DNA from: Glaciimonas sp. CA11.2
GTDB taxonomy: Bacteria; Pseudomonadota; Gammaproteobacteria; Burkholderiales; Burkholderiaceae_D
Assembly: GCF_034314045.1 (NCBI RefSeq)
Contig: NZ_JAVIWL010000001.1
Coordinates: 3,162,001-3,226,000, forward strand
DNA length: 64,000 nt
Direction of reading: 5' to 3'
Part shown: in pieces, positions 8,031-17,297 of the stretch
Layout of the letters: each line of letters opens with the position of its first letter
Position numbering within the stretch: position 1 is the stretch's first letter
Translations under genes and position numbers: made by a program
Notes under the pieces: model-generated
What the model was told of the DNA's origin: nothing
What the model saw: the letters and a program-made list of their open reading frames with translations, nothing else
The model's database searches: none

Positions 8031-9041
8031 ATGAAATCAATAAATTACAGAAAAAGGCGTATAGCTGTCGCCCCGATGATGGACTGGACCGATAGACACT
8101 GTCGCGTATTCCACCGTCAAATCACGCGTCATACCTGGCTTTATACGGAAATGGTGACAACGGGAGCGTTGTTGCACGGCGATGTGCCGCGTCATCTTGA
8201 TTTCAACGACGAAGAGCATCCGGTTGCCTTGCAGTTAGGTGGAAGCGATCCGGCTGATTTGGCGAAAAGTGCCAAACTGGGTGAGCAATGGGGTTACGAT
8301 GAGATCAACTTAAACTGCGGTTGCCCCTCTGAACGCGTACAAAAGGGTGCTTTTGGCGCTTGTTTGATGGCTGAAGCGGATCTTGTCGCTGACGGGGTGA
8401 AGGCAATGCGTGATGTCGTTGATATCGACGTAACGGTCAAGCACCGAATTGGGATTGATCAAATTGAGTCGTACGATTTTGTCCGTGATTTTGTAGGCAC
8501 GATAGCGGAGGCGGGTTGTCAAACGTTTATTGTCCATGCGCGCAACGCTATTTTGAAGGGCTTGAGTCCGAAGGAAAATCGTGAGATTCCTCCGCTGAAA
8601 TATGACTTTGCTTACCAGTTAAAACGCGATTTTCCGCATCTTGAAATTATCATCAATGGTGCAATCAAAACCACCGCTGAAATCGACCTTCACCTGGCAC
8701 ACGTGGATGGCGTTATGTTGGGACGCGAGGCGTATCACAATCCCTATTTGATGGCGGATTTCGACGCACGTTACTACGATGATGAAAAAGTAACTCCGAA
8801 GTCCCGTGCTGAAGTCGTGGAAACGATGATGCCTTACATTCGTCGTCAGCTTGAGTTATATGGTCGCGACGGTAGTGGCCTGCGTTTAAACAGTATTACG
8901 CGTCATATGTTGGGTTTAATGGCTGGTTTGCCGGGCGCGCGAGGATTTCGGCAAGTGTTGTCAGACTCGAAAAAGCTGGCGACGGGTGATCCTGCGCTAT
9001 TGTTAGAGGCTTTGAAACGTATGCAATTAGTGGCTGCGTGA
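8031..9041 (+). CDS. dusA: tRNA-dihydrouridine(20/20a) synthase
   Basis: The 336-residue protein reduces uridine 20/20a of tRNA D-loops with FMN and NADPH. Family signatures are IAVAPMMDWTD at the start, LQLGGSDP, INLNCGCPSERVQ with the catalytic Cys in the NCGCPS motif, the GACLM segment, VKHRIGID and INGAIKT, GREAYHNP. Length is full for DusA. The N-terminal motif overlaps the presumed integration site, so the promoter and first codons may come from the island. The ATG at 8031 begins an atypical but intact N-terminus. The ribosome binding site is weak. Confidence 0.96.
   Translation: MKSINYRKRRIAVAPMMDWTDRHCRVFHRQITRHTWLYTEMVTTGALLHGDVPRHLDFNDEEHPVALQLGGSDPADLAKSAKLGEQWGYDEINLNCGCPSERVQKGAFGACLMAEADLVADGVKAMRDVVDIDVTVKHRIGIDQIESYDFVRDFVGTIAEAGCQTFIVHARNAILKGLSPKENREIPPLKYDFAYQLKRDFPHLEIIINGAIKTTAEIDLHLAHVDGVMLGREAYHNPYLMADFDARYYDDEKVTPKSRAEVVETMMPYIRRQLELYGRDGSGLRLNSITRHMLGLMAGLPGARGFRQVLSDSKKLATGDPALLLEALKRMQLVAA
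8069..8105 (+). other. Probable attachment site inside the 5' end of dusA
   Basis: This segment encodes the conserved APMMDWTDRHC of DusA, the region used as attB by dusA-specific integrases. The adjacent head-to-head integrase makes it the likely crossover region. The matching copy would lie at the other end of the island, outside the window. Confidence 0.6.
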
Positions 9042-9325
9042 CTTCAGCTATTAATTTTGCAAAAAGTTATCAATTTTGAAATTAAATGTCGTTTTTCACT
9101 TCTCAGAAAATGTTGGTATTGCTAATGAAGGTTTTGTCTATGCTTCGCAAACCGTGTTTTTAGCGTGCTATAAAGCCTGCTATAACGCACTATTTTTTCC
9201 AATTTCGAAGCGTGATTGTCAGTAAGCGCTTATTCGCTAAGCGTCCTTGACGGATAAATCTATTAAAATAGCGACCTACCATTAGGTTATATCCGTTCAA
9301 TACAGGCCTATTTCAGGGCAATAAC

Positions 9326-10435
9326 ATGTCAATTGCACCAACAGAAGAAATCATTGCCGAATTGCGCGCTGGTCGCATGGTGATTTTAATCGATGAAGAA
9401 GATAGAGAAAATGAGGGCGATTTAGTTCTTGCTGCGGATTTTGTGACGCCTGAAGCTATTAATTTCATGGCGAGATACGCGCGTGGTTTAATTTGCCTGA
9501 CGCTGACAGAGGAACGTTGCGCCCAACTAGACTTAGGAATGATGACCAGTCGAAACGGTACGGCTTACGGAACCAATTTCACTGTCTCAATCGAAGCCGC
9601 AGAAGGTGTGACCACCGGTATCTCCGCAGCAGATCGGGCGCGCACGATTCAGGTCGCGGTTGCAAAAAATGCCAAGGCTAGCGATATTGTTCAGCCTGGA
9701 CATATTTTTCCAGTTAAGGCAAAGAAAGGCGGCGTTTTAATGCGGGCCGGCCACACTGAGGCGGGGTGCGATCTGACGCATATGGCGGGATTGACGCCAG
9801 CTTCAGTCATCTGTGAAATTCTTAAAGACGACGGTAGTATGGCGCGCTTACCAGACCTGTTGGTGTTTGCCAGTGAACATAATCTTAAGGTTGGTACAAT
9901 TGCCGATCTGATTCATTACCGCAGCCATCATGAGAGTGTGATTGAACGTCTGGCTGAGCGCACCACGCATACTGCACAAGGAACGTTCAAGACAATTGCT
10001 TATCGCGACACGCCTAGCGGTGGCGCGCATTTGGCCTTGTTGCATGGTACGCCAACCCCCGATGTAGAGACGTTGGTTCGGGTCCATCAACCGGTTTCAA
10101 TACTCGATTTGCTGGAAACTCAGGCGACCAATCATTCCTGGAATATGACATCGGCATTAGAAGCGATTGCATCTTCACCTTGTGGTGTTGTGGTTCTCTT
10201 GAATTGCGAACAATCGTCGGAGCAGATATTTGCGAAGTTTGCAGCGTTAGCCGATTGTGCCGATGGCAATGTTTCCTTGCCACGCCTCGATTTGCGGACT
10301 TACGGAATTGGCGCGCAGATTTTAAAAGATCTTGGAGTAGGCAAAATGAAGCTTTTAGCCAGCCCGAGAAAAATGCCATCGATGGTCGGGTTTGAGCTTG
10401 AAGTTACTGGCTACCAAAATAAGCCGAATAGCTAA
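9326..10435 (+). CDS. ribB: 3,4-dihydroxy-2-butanone-4-phosphate synthase with degenerate RibA-like domain
   Basis: Residues 1 to about 205 are a complete RibB: DRENEGDL at 26-33, the GHTEAGCDL motif near 142-150 and a late histidine/glutamate region. It makes the four-carbon precursor of riboflavin from ribulose 5-phosphate. Residues 215-369 align with GTP cyclohydrolase II, but after TLVRVH the zinc-binding cysteines of the CLTGD and RCDCG motifs are missing (QPVSILDLLE follows). GTP cyclohydrolase activity is therefore not expected. Such RibB proteins with an inactive C-terminal domain are known in proteobacteria and are often annotated ribBA. ribH and nusB follow. No FMN riboswitch is visible upstream. 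Confidence 0.9.
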   Translation: MSIAPTEEIIAELRAGRMVILIDEEDRENEGDLVLAADFVTPEAINFMARYARGLICLTLTEERCAQLDLGMMTSRNGTAYGTNFTVSIEAAEGVTTGISAADRARTIQVAVAKNAKASDIVQPGHIFPVKAKKGGVLMRAGHTEAGCDLTHMAGLTPASVICEILKDDGSMARLPDLLVFASEHNLKVGTIADLIHYRSHHESVIERLAERTTHTAQGTFKTIAYRDTPSGGAHLALLHGTPTPDVETLVRVHQPVSILDLLETQATNHSWNMTSALEAIASSPCGVVVLLNCEQSSEQIFAKFAALADCADGNVSLPRLDLRTYGIGAQILKDLGVGKMKLLASPRKMPSMVGFELEVTGYQNKPNS

Positions 10436-10627
10436 AAGATGCGATGGTAAGTAATTGCATTGCTTTAAGGAATTTCGGAAATTTAGCTTTCGCTTTGTAC
10501 TTTTGCTTGGTGGAGAGCGTTCGACGCAACTTATAAGCGTTCCACCTAGATTTTTGATATTAGTTGTCTTTATTTGTTGTGTTCATTTGTTAACGTATCA
10601 ACGCGCAGTGCGCATAAAGGAAAAACC

Positions 10628-11116
10628 ATGACAGTCGGAACTTACGAACCTAATCTGGATGGCGTCGGTCTGCGGATCGGTATTGTGCAGGCGCGTTTTA
10701 ATGAGGATGTTTGCCACGGGTTGCTATCGGCTTGTCTAGGTGAATTGAAACATCTGGGTGTTGTGGATGAAGACGTTTTACACGTCAGCGTCCCGGGTGC
10801 ATTGGAGATCCCACTGGCGTTACAAAAGTTAGCTGAAACTGCACAATTTGATGCATTGGTGGCAATCGGCGCAGTGATTCGTGGCGAGACCTATCATTTC
10901 GAACTGGTTTCAAATGAAGCAGGTGCCGGAATTAGCCGTGTTGGTCTTGAGTTTGGTATTCCTATAGCAAACGCTGTATTGACGACTGAAAATGACGAGC
11001 AAGCCGAAGTCAGGATGGCAGAAAAGGGTATCGATGCCGCGCGCGTAGCCGTCGAAATGGCTAATTTGTCGATCGCGCTGGAAGAGTTGGCGGAATCGAC
11101 CAGCGATGAGGACTAA
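10628..11116 (+). CDS. ribH: 6,7-dimethyl-8-ribityllumazine synthase
   Basis: The start is the ATG at 10628 with AAAGGA upstream; longer in-frame starts are not needed. The 162-residue protein shows the family motifs [34 protein letters not shown] with the catalytic histidine, and the SRVG segment followed by [13 protein letters not shown]. It condenses the RibB product with the pyrimidine intermediate in the penultimate riboflavin step. Lumazine synthase assembles as pentamers or icosahedra. It sits between ribB and nusB, the usual arrangement. Confidence 0.96.
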   Translation: MTVGTYEPNLDGVGLRIGIVQARFNEDVCHGLLSACLGELKHLGVVDEDVLHVSVPGALEIPLALQKLAETAQFDALVAIGAVIRGETYHFELVSNEAGAGISRVGLEFGIPIANAVLTTENDEQAEVRMAEKGIDAARVAVEMANLSIALEELAESTSDED

Positions 11117-11366
11117 GGTCTGATATTTAATCGATAACAGATAGCTGTGACGGTCTGAGCATGAATCGGCGCAAAAAATGCGCTGCTTATATATTGCGTC
11201 AAAGAGATCGTTATTGCGTGTGCCAAAAGGCTTTTATAGAAGTAATCAATGCAAATAACCAATAAAAAAAGCAATAAAAATAAATAAGTAATAAGTTGCG
11301 CAACAGTCGTGCGTATTTAAATGGATTACCGCTAGCCGTGAGGCTGGAATATAAGTCGGAAAATTT

Positions 11367-11849
11367 ATGACCAACAAATCTCAAGAACATCCTAAGCACG
11401 CCAACCCAAGCAAAAGCCGTACACCGCGTCATCGAGCGCGTGAGTTCGCTTTGCAGGGACTTTACCAATGGCTGCTCAATAATGAAGATGTGTATGCCAT
11501 TCAGGCGAACATCCGTGAAGCGCACGGGTTCGATAAAGCCGATGCCGAGCATTTTAATTCGGTGTTGTACGGTGCGATTAAGGATGCGGCCACTTTACGT
11601 GGCGAACTAGCACCATTGATCGATCGAAAAATTAGCGAACTCTCGCCGGTAGAACACGCAGTACTGTTAATCGGTGCGTTTGAGTTACAGAATCACCTTG
11701 AGATTCCTTACAAAGTTGTGATCAACGAGGCGGTAGAGTTGACTAAGTCTTTTGGCGGTATCGACGGTCATAAATATGTCAACGGCGTTTTGGACAAATT
11801 TGCGGCTAAGGCCAGAGAAGCGGAAGTCAATGCTGGTCGCCGTTCTTAA
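11367..11849 (+). CDS. nusB: Transcription antitermination factor NusB
   Basis: The 160-residue protein contains an unstructured basic N-terminus of about 20 residues and then the all-helical NusB fold: [15 protein letters not shown], the late [27 protein letters not shown] and [11 protein letters not shown] motifs. NusB with NusE (S10) binds boxA RNA and supports antitermination of rRNA operons. Linkage to ribH is conserved in many bacteria. The gap of 250 bases to ribH contains no gene. Confidence 0.96.
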   Translation: MTNKSQEHPKHANPSKSRTPRHRAREFALQGLYQWLLNNEDVYAIQANIREAHGFDKADAEHFNSVLYGAIKDAATLRGELAPLIDRKISELSPVEHAVLLIGAFELQNHLEIPYKVVINEAVELTKSFGGIDGHKYVNGVLDKFAAKAREAEVNAGRRS

Positions 11850-12062
11850 TTATTTTTCGATTAAACGATAAGCCGAATGCTTAAGTCAAGCCGACGCAGG
11901 TAGTTGATAGAGGGCATAGGCATCGTCGTTTAATGGTGCACGCTGTGATGCCTGTTAGTTGCGCTCCTTTACCTCTTTCAGTCCTTTTTAACGGATATGA
12001 CGCGCAGCTGATGCTGCCGACTTCCATTCATTGGAGTAGTTCAGAATTACTCGCTATCGTAG

Positions 12063-12106
12063 CGCTTCGTAACCGCTTCGTAACCGCTTTGTAAGCGCAT
12101 CGTATT
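12063..12106. repeat. Four 11-bp tandem repeats
   Basis: CGCTTCGTAAC occurs twice without change, then as CGCTTTGTAAG and CGCATCGTATT, giving four contiguous units upstream of the aminotransferase gene. The period is about one helical turn, so the copies face one side of the DNA. Confidence 0.7.
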
Positions 12107-12142
12107 GCGCTTCCTCCTCTAGTTAATTGCAAAGACGTTTTA

Positions 12143-13309
12143 ATGAACCTCTCCAACCTCGCTTCAAGGCTAGATAACATAGCGCCATTTCATGTCATGG
12201 AGTTGGCAAAAATGGCGGTGGCGCTCGAACACCAGGGTCGCGACATTATTCATATGGGTATCGGTGAACCGGACTTCACGGCACCGCCAATGGTCGTTGA
12301 GGCCGCTACCGCAGCGATGCAAGCCGGCAAGATGCAATACACTTCCGCCACCGGATTGCCAGCCTTACGAGAAGCTATTTCCAAGCATTACGCCCAAGTC
12401 TATGGACTGGATATTGCGCCATCGCGCATTGTGGTGACTGCGGGCGCGTCGGCAGCATTGCTGTTGGCTTGCGCCGCATTGGTGGAAAAGGGCACCGAGG
12501 TTTTGATGCCCGATCCGTCGTATCCTTGCAATCGGCATTTTGTGGCGGCGTTTGAAGGTTCGGCAAAAATGATTCCAAGCGGTCCGGCTGAACGCTTTCA
12601 GCTCTCCGACGCGGCCGTGCAATCGCATTGGAGTGAGGCGACCCGTGGGGTATTGTTGGCTTCACCGTCTAATCCCACTGGCACTTCCATCCTCGCTTCA
12701 GAACTTGCGAAGATCGTTGCAACGGTGCGTAGTCACAATGGTTTTACCATCGTGGATGAAATCTATCAGGGCCTTACCTACGATGCTGCTCCATTTTCTG
12801 CGCTATCGTTAGGCGACGATATTATTGTAATCAATAGCTTTTCCAAATATTTCAATATGACCGGCTGGCGACTGGGCTGGCTCGTTTTGCCAGAGACACT
12901 TGTGCCGCATATTGAGAAACTGGCACAGAATTTATTTATATGCGCTTCTTCGATTGCGCAACACGCGGCCATTGCCTGCTTTGAACCAGCGTCAATTGCA
13001 ATTTATGAGGCGCGTAAGGCCGAGTTTAAAGAGCGTCGCAATTATCTCGTCCCGGCATTGATCGCGCTAGGATTCAAGGTCCCTGTAACACCAGATGGCG
13101 CATTTTACGTGTATGCCGATTGCAGTGACCTGAGTGATGACGCCGACCAGTTGACAAAAGAGATTCTTAACGAGGTCGGAGTCGGAGTCGTTTCTGGTCT
13201 GGATTTTGGCCCTTTCACTGCGAGTAACTATATCCGACTGTCGTACGCAACTTCGATGGACAATTTGCGAGAAGCAGTGCGGCGCTTGGCAGTATTTTTC
13301 GGGAAATAA
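12143..13309 (+). CDS. Pyridoxal-phosphate-dependent class I/II aminotransferase
   Basis: The 388-residue protein has the fold I aminotransferase signatures: MGIGEPDF near the start, TSATGLPALREAI, VTAGASAALLLA, SPSNPTGT, IVDEIYQGL and NSFSKYFNMTGWRLGW with the PLP-binding lysine, and a late IRLSYA with the carboxylate-binding arginine. The substrate cannot be told from sequence; relatives act on aspartate, aromatic amino acids or alanine. The ribosome binding site is weak. The gene follows nusB, a neighbourhood seen in Oxalobacteraceae. A dispersed repeat begins 9 bp after its stop. Confidence 0.9.
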   Translation: MNLSNLASRLDNIAPFHVMELAKMAVALEHQGRDIIHMGIGEPDFTAPPMVVEAATAAMQAGKMQYTSATGLPALREAISKHYAQVYGLDIAPSRIVVTAGASAALLLACAALVEKGTEVLMPDPSYPCNRHFVAAFEGSAKMIPSGPAERFQLSDAAVQSHWSEATRGVLLASPSNPTGTSILASELAKIVATVRSHNGFTIVDEIYQGLTYDAAPFSALSLGDDIIVINSFSKYFNMTGWRLGWLVLPETLVPHIEKLAQNLFICASSIAQHAAIACFEPASIAIYEARKAEFKERRNYLVPALIALGFKVPVTPDGAFYVYADCSDLSDDADQLTKEILNEVGVGVVSGLDFGPFTASNYIRLSYATSMDNLREAVRRLAVFFGK

Positions 13310-13317
13310 CAGGGAAA

Positions 13318-13446
13318 GAACTTACGCAAAATCGCCCAGCAGTGTTGCGCTTTTCTAGCCAACTACGCGGCCTGATACTGACATGCTGTATTCTTCGCAG
13401 GCTCGGCAGGTTCGTAGTCTAGTTGGAATAATTTTGTGTAAGCCTG
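13318..13446. repeat. Dispersed palindromic-ended repeat, copy A
   Basis: The left end GAACTTACGCAAAAT and right end AATTTTGTGTAAGCCTG are imperfect inverted repeats, and the interior begins GTTGCGCTTTTCT. The same ends and interior words occur at 28801, 38752 and 53194. The copy is diverged and lies just behind the aminotransferase stop. Confidence 0.65.
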
Positions 13447-13513
13447 TTATTTGATCTGTTCTTTATGCTGCTGTACTTAAAGCAGCATCCTCTTGTAACT
13501 AAAGGAGCTTTTC

Positions 13514-14206
13514 ATGGAATTCGTTTTTTCACCGCAGCAAGCGGTCGTGCCGGTTGAGGGCAGTGGTGAATTATTTCCGGTTCATCGGATTTATTGTGTC
13601 GGGCGTAATTATGCAGAGCACGCAAAAGAAATGGGCGATAGCGGACGCGAAGCACCATTCTTTTTTATGAAGCCGGCGGATGCGGTATTGCCTGTAGCGC
13701 AGGGAAGCGTCGGCGAGATGGCCTATCCAACGATGACTAAAGATCTGCATCATGAAATTGAATTGGTCGTCGCGCTCGCCAGCGGTGGAAAAAATATTTC
13801 TGCTGCCGAAGCGGTGAAACACATTTATGGTTACGCCGTCGGTCTGGATATGACGCGCCGTGATTTACAGGCTGAAGCTAAAAAGCTTGGTCGGCCTTGG
13901 TGTACTAGCAAAGGGTTTGATCAGTCAGCGCCGATTTCAGCCATTCGTCCGATTAGCGTTACCGGCCCGATTGAGCGTGGTCCAATCCAACTTAACGTCA
14001 ATGGTCAGCTACGTCAGCAAGGCGATATCAATCAGCTAATCTGGAGCATCGCAGAAACGATAGAACAACTTTCCAACTTCTATGAACTGCATGCGGGCGA
14101 TCTGATTTTTACCGGCACGCCAGCGGGAGTCGCAGCCGTTGTCAAAGGTGATCTGCTGGAAGGCAGCGTTGAGGGTGTCGGTGATTTACGTTTGCGCCTT
14201 GTATAG
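13514..14206 (+). CDS. Fumarylacetoacetate hydrolase family protein
   Basis: The 230-residue protein is a single FAH domain with CVGRNYAEHAKEMG, FFFMKPADAV, the metal-binding KDLHHEIEL, the GYAVGLDMTRRD motif and ending FTGTPAGVAAV. The family hydrolyses or decarboxylates 2-keto acids such as fumarylpyruvate or fumarylacetoacetate. A good ribosome binding site (AAAGGAG) precedes the ATG. The next gene encodes a zeta-class GST isomerase, so the two probably act in the same aromatic ring-cleavage route, for example maleylpyruvate to fumarylpyruvate to pyruvate plus fumarate. Confidence 0.92.
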   Translation: MEFVFSPQQAVVPVEGSGELFPVHRIYCVGRNYAEHAKEMGDSGREAPFFFMKPADAVLPVAQGSVGEMAYPTMTKDLHHEIELVVALASGGKNISAAEAVKHIYGYAVGLDMTRRDLQAEAKKLGRPWCTSKGFDQSAPISAIRPISVTGPIERGPIQLNVNGQLRQQGDINQLIWSIAETIEQLSNFYELHAGDLIFTGTPAGVAAVVKGDLLEGSVEGVGDLRLRLV

Positions 14207-14533
14207 TTATTAAGGCATTCACGATGCCAGCTTGGCGCCAGCGGACTTAGCGCAACCTAAGTGAGCGCATTTGAAGTTTGCGCATCATCTAATCAGGTCA
14301 TAAATAAGGAGACCATGCGCCTTGCGAGTGAATGGTTGAGTTGGCATCATTTTTGATAGCAAGGCAATAGACCAAACAAGTCATATTGTTCATCGTTACT
14401 TCCATCAAACCGCGCCAGATAAGCGTTTTATAATGTGCTCCGGTAGAGCGTTAAGCTGCCCGTTTGAATCATAAGCCACGATATTAGTGCTTCTTTGCGC
14501 AACGATATGCATCACCAGTTCATAGGAAAATGG
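14207..14533. other. Non-coding stretch between the FAH gene and maiA
   Basis: No gene seen. An in-frame extension of maiA back to 14495 is possible but lacks a ribosome binding site; AGGAAA just before 14534 decides the start. Confidence 0.4.
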
Positions 14534-15196
14534 ATGAAACTCTATAGTTATTTTCGCAGCTCTGCCGCCTATCGGGTGCGCATCGCGTTAAATTTGAAAG
14601 AGTTGCCTTGTGATATCGTTCCTGTGCATTTGGTGAAGCATGGTGGAGAGCAGTTAAGCCCGATGTATCGTCAACTGAATCCAAGTGGCCAGGTGCCAAC
14701 AATGGTCGATGAAGAAGCGTCCGAGGGGCGAGCAGTTCTTACCCAGTCGTTGGCGATTATTGAATACCTGGATGAAATGTATCCTCACGTGGCGTTATTG
14801 CCCCCAACACCGCTGGATCGCGCTTTTGTGCGTAGTATTGCCCTGATGATCGCATGCGATATTCATCCGGTTAATAATCTGCGTGTTTTACGGTATTTGG
14901 TGCGCGACTTGAAAGTTGAAGAGGAAGCCAAAAATACCTGGTATCGTCATTGGTGTGAGTTGGGTTTGACAGCGCTTGAAACGACGCTCGCCGCGGACGC
15001 ACGCGTGGGCAAGTTTTGCTTTGGTGATACGCCGACTTTGGCCGATTGCTGTCTGGTTCCGCAATTGTTTAACGCACAACGGCAGAAGTGTGATTTGTCG
15101 GCCTTTCCGACATTGCTACGCATTAATGATAACTGCCGCCAACTTGACGCTTTCGTTATGGCTGCACCAGAAAATCAGATAGACGCTGAAATCTGA
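14534..15196 (+). CDS. maiA: Maleylacetoacetate/maleylpyruvate isomerase (zeta-class GST)
   Basis: The ATG at 14534 follows AGGAAA and begins MKLYSYFRSSAAYRVRIAL, the active-site N-terminus of zeta-class glutathione transferases. Other family signs are PSGQVPTMVD and LTQSLAIIEYLDE in the thioredoxin-like domain, and DIHPVNNLRVLRYL in the helical domain. The 220 residues match the usual length. The enzyme isomerises a cis double bond in maleylacetoacetate or maleylpyruvate with glutathione. It is downstream of the FAH gene. Confidence 0.92.
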   Translation: MKLYSYFRSSAAYRVRIALNLKELPCDIVPVHLVKHGGEQLSPMYRQLNPSGQVPTMVDEEASEGRAVLTQSLAIIEYLDEMYPHVALLPPTPLDRAFVRSIALMIACDIHPVNNLRVLRYLVRDLKVEEEAKNTWYRHWCELGLTALETTLAADARVGKFCFGDTPTLADCCLVPQLFNAQRQKCDLSAFPTLLRINDNCRQLDAFVMAAPENQIDAEI

Positions 15197-15440
15197 GTTT
15201 TGGCCATTCATTACGTATTCATTATGCATCCATGATGAAGTGCATGTTCAGCACAACACCGAGGCGCCGCATCATTGTTACCAGCTGACTGCTATAACGC
15301 CTTCTTATTTCGCCTCATTGGTACATGGCGATAGCATTGCTTCGTCGACTTTCGGCTCACCGTTGATCCTGCTGTCTTTATCTACTGCGCATCCATCGGC
15401 CTGAGAGTCACGTTTCTACAGAATTTATTGGAGTATTCGT

Positions 15441-17297
15441 ATGTTTGGCCTGTTTGAAAAACTGATATACCCCTATCCTGAAACAGTCATTGCACCTCCA
15501 CCACGCGGATTTGTCGCGTTTATCTGGGCATGCACTAAAGGCCTGCGTCGTTACATTATTGCAATGACCTTGCTGACAGCAACGATTGGTGCATTTGAGG
15601 CCGTATTGTTTGCGATGATGGGGAAAATTGTTGATTGGCTCAGCCATGTTCAACCCTCGCTTTTGTGGACGCAGGAACGGAATAATTTAATATTGCTTGG
15701 CATCGTGCTGATCGCTAGTATTGTCGTCGTAGCTTTCCAGACGCTGTTTAAACAGCAGGCCTTGGCAGGTAACTTTCCGATGATGCTGCGATGGAATTTT
15801 CACCGTCTGATGCTCAATCAAAGCATGGAATTTTATCAGGATGAGTTCGCCGGACGTGTCGCTGCCAAGGTCATGCAATCTGCGTTAGCCGTACGTGATA
15901 TTTGTATGATTTTGGGGGATATCCTCGTATTTGTGCTGATCTACTTCGTCACGTTGGTTGCGGTCGTGGGCAATTTTAATCTGTGGATGTTGTTACCGTT
16001 TCTTGGTTGGGTTGTGCTTTACGGATTCGCTTTGCGCTATTTTGTGCCGCGCCTCAGTCGCGTAGCGCAATCGCAAGCCGATGCACGGTCGCTGATGACC
16101 GGGCGCATTACGGACGCTTATACCAACATTGCGACGGTTAAATTGTTTTCACATGCCGGTCGCGAGGCTGGCTATGCGCGTTCCGCGATGCAGGAATTTT
16201 TACAAACAGTGCACCGCCAGATGCGACTGGTGAGCGGCTTTGAGATCGTCAACCACATCCTTAGCATGTTGTTGATTATCAGTACCGCAGGGATGGTTCT
16301 GTGGCTCTGGACGCAAGGACAGGTTGGAATCGGTGCGGTCGCAGCCGCCACCGCCATGGCGTTGCGTCTGAGCGGTATCTCACATTGGGTTATGTGGGAA
16401 ATGGCATCCTTATTTGAACAAGTTGGTACGGTTCAGGACGGTATCAATACGCTATCGCGCTCGCATACGATTAATGATCTTCCCGATGCAAAGGCGTTAA
16501 TCGTTACGCAGGGTGAAGTGCGGTTTGAAGATGTTGATTTTTCATACGGCGGCCCTCGTCCGGTGATTCAAAATCTGTCGTTGCGTATTTTACCCGGGGA
16601 GAAAATCGGTTTGGTGGGACGTTCTGGTTCAGGCAAATCGACCATCGTCAATCTACTATTGCGGTTTTATGATGTCGAGCAAGGGCGCGTACTCATCGAC
16701 GGTACCGATATTCATCATGTTACGCAGGACAGCTTGCGAGCGCAGGTTGGTATGGTGACTCAGGACACGTCTTTGTTGCATCGTTCTGTGCGCGATAACA
16801 TTCTCTATGGGCGTCCTGACGCAACCGATGTGGATATGATCGCCGCCGCTAAACGCGCGGAGGCGCATGATTTTATACTGAACCTAATGGATGCTAAGGG
16901 TCGTATTGGTTACGATGCGCATGTTGGAGAGCGTGGTGTTAAATTGTCGGGCGGTCAACGGCAGAGAATTGCGATCGCTCGCGTGATGTTGAAAGACGCA
17001 CCGATTTTGTTGCTCGACGAAGCTACAAGTGCACTCGATTCTGAAGTCGAGGCCGCCATTCAAGCGAGTTTGTACCGATTGATGGAAGGTAAAACCGTGG
17101 TCGCCATTGCGCATCGCCTATCAACCATCGCAGCGATGGATCGCCTGATTGTATTGGATAAAGGGCGGATTGTAGAACAGGGAAGCCATCGTGAATTACT
17201 TGCTAGTGGGGGACTTTATGCGCGGTTGTGGGCACATCAAAGTGGCGGATTTTTGGGGGAAGAGGCAGAGGATGAATCTGTGGCGGAAGCGGCTTAA
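15441..17297 (+). CDS. ABC exporter, fused permease and ATPase
   Basis: The 618-residue half-transporter has about six membrane helices in residues 30-320 and an ATPase domain from about 345: Walker A GRSGSGKST near 393, signature LSGGQRQR near 503, Walker B ILLLDEATSALD near 523 and an H-loop AHRLST. It belongs to the MsbA/multidrug/lipid type. The substrate is unknown. The ribosome binding site is TTGGAG. The C-terminal tail is acidic. It is followed by nearly 700 bases without genes. Confidence 0.93.
   Translation: MFGLFEKLIYPYPETVIAPPPRGFVAFIWACTKGLRRYIIAMTLLTATIGAFEAVLFAMMGKIVDWLSHVQPSLLWTQERNNLILLGIVLIASIVVVAFQTLFKQQALAGNFPMMLRWNFHRLMLNQSMEFYQDEFAGRVAAKVMQSALAVRDICMILGDILVFVLIYFVTLVAVVGNFNLWMLLPFLGWVVLYGFALRYFVPRLSRVAQSQADARSLMTGRITDAYTNIATVKLFSHAGREAGYARSAMQEFLQTVHRQMRLVSGFEIVNHILSMLLIISTAGMVLWLWTQGQVGIGAVAAATAMALRLSGISHWVMWEMASLFEQVGTVQDGINTLSRSHTINDLPDAKALIVTQGEVRFEDVDFSYGGPRPVIQNLSLRILPGEKIGLVGRSGSGKSTIVNLLLRFYDVEQGRVLIDGTDIHHVTQDSLRAQVGMVTQDTSLLHRSVRDNILYGRPDATDVDMIAAAKRAEAHDFILNLMDAKGRIGYDAHVGERGVKLSGGQRQRIAIARVMLKDAPILLLDEATSALDSEVEAAIQASLYRLMEGKTVVAIAHRLSTIAAMDRLIVLDKGRIVEQGSHRELLASGGLYARLWAHQSGGFLGEEAEDESVAEAA

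Larger units (their letters stand above)
1..8069. mobile_element. Right part of a prophage or genomic island integrated at dusA
   Basis: From the left edge to the 5' end of dusA the genes are phage-like or accessory: P2-type terminase and portal, small zinc-finger proteins, an orphan CheB, an HTH protein, an AbiE pair and a tyrosine integrase next to dusA. Insertion into the 5' end of dusA by a dedicated integrase family is known for many proteobacterial islands and prophages. No capsid, tail, lysis or replication gene lies between portal and integrase, so the element is either rearranged or its other modules lie left of the window. The left boundary is not visible and the right boundary is inferred from the dusA position. 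Confidence 0.75.

Noticed and set aside
9042..9325. Possible FMN riboswitch ahead of ribB
   Set aside because: The conserved FMN element words are absent; a TTGACG box has no -10 partner at the right distance.
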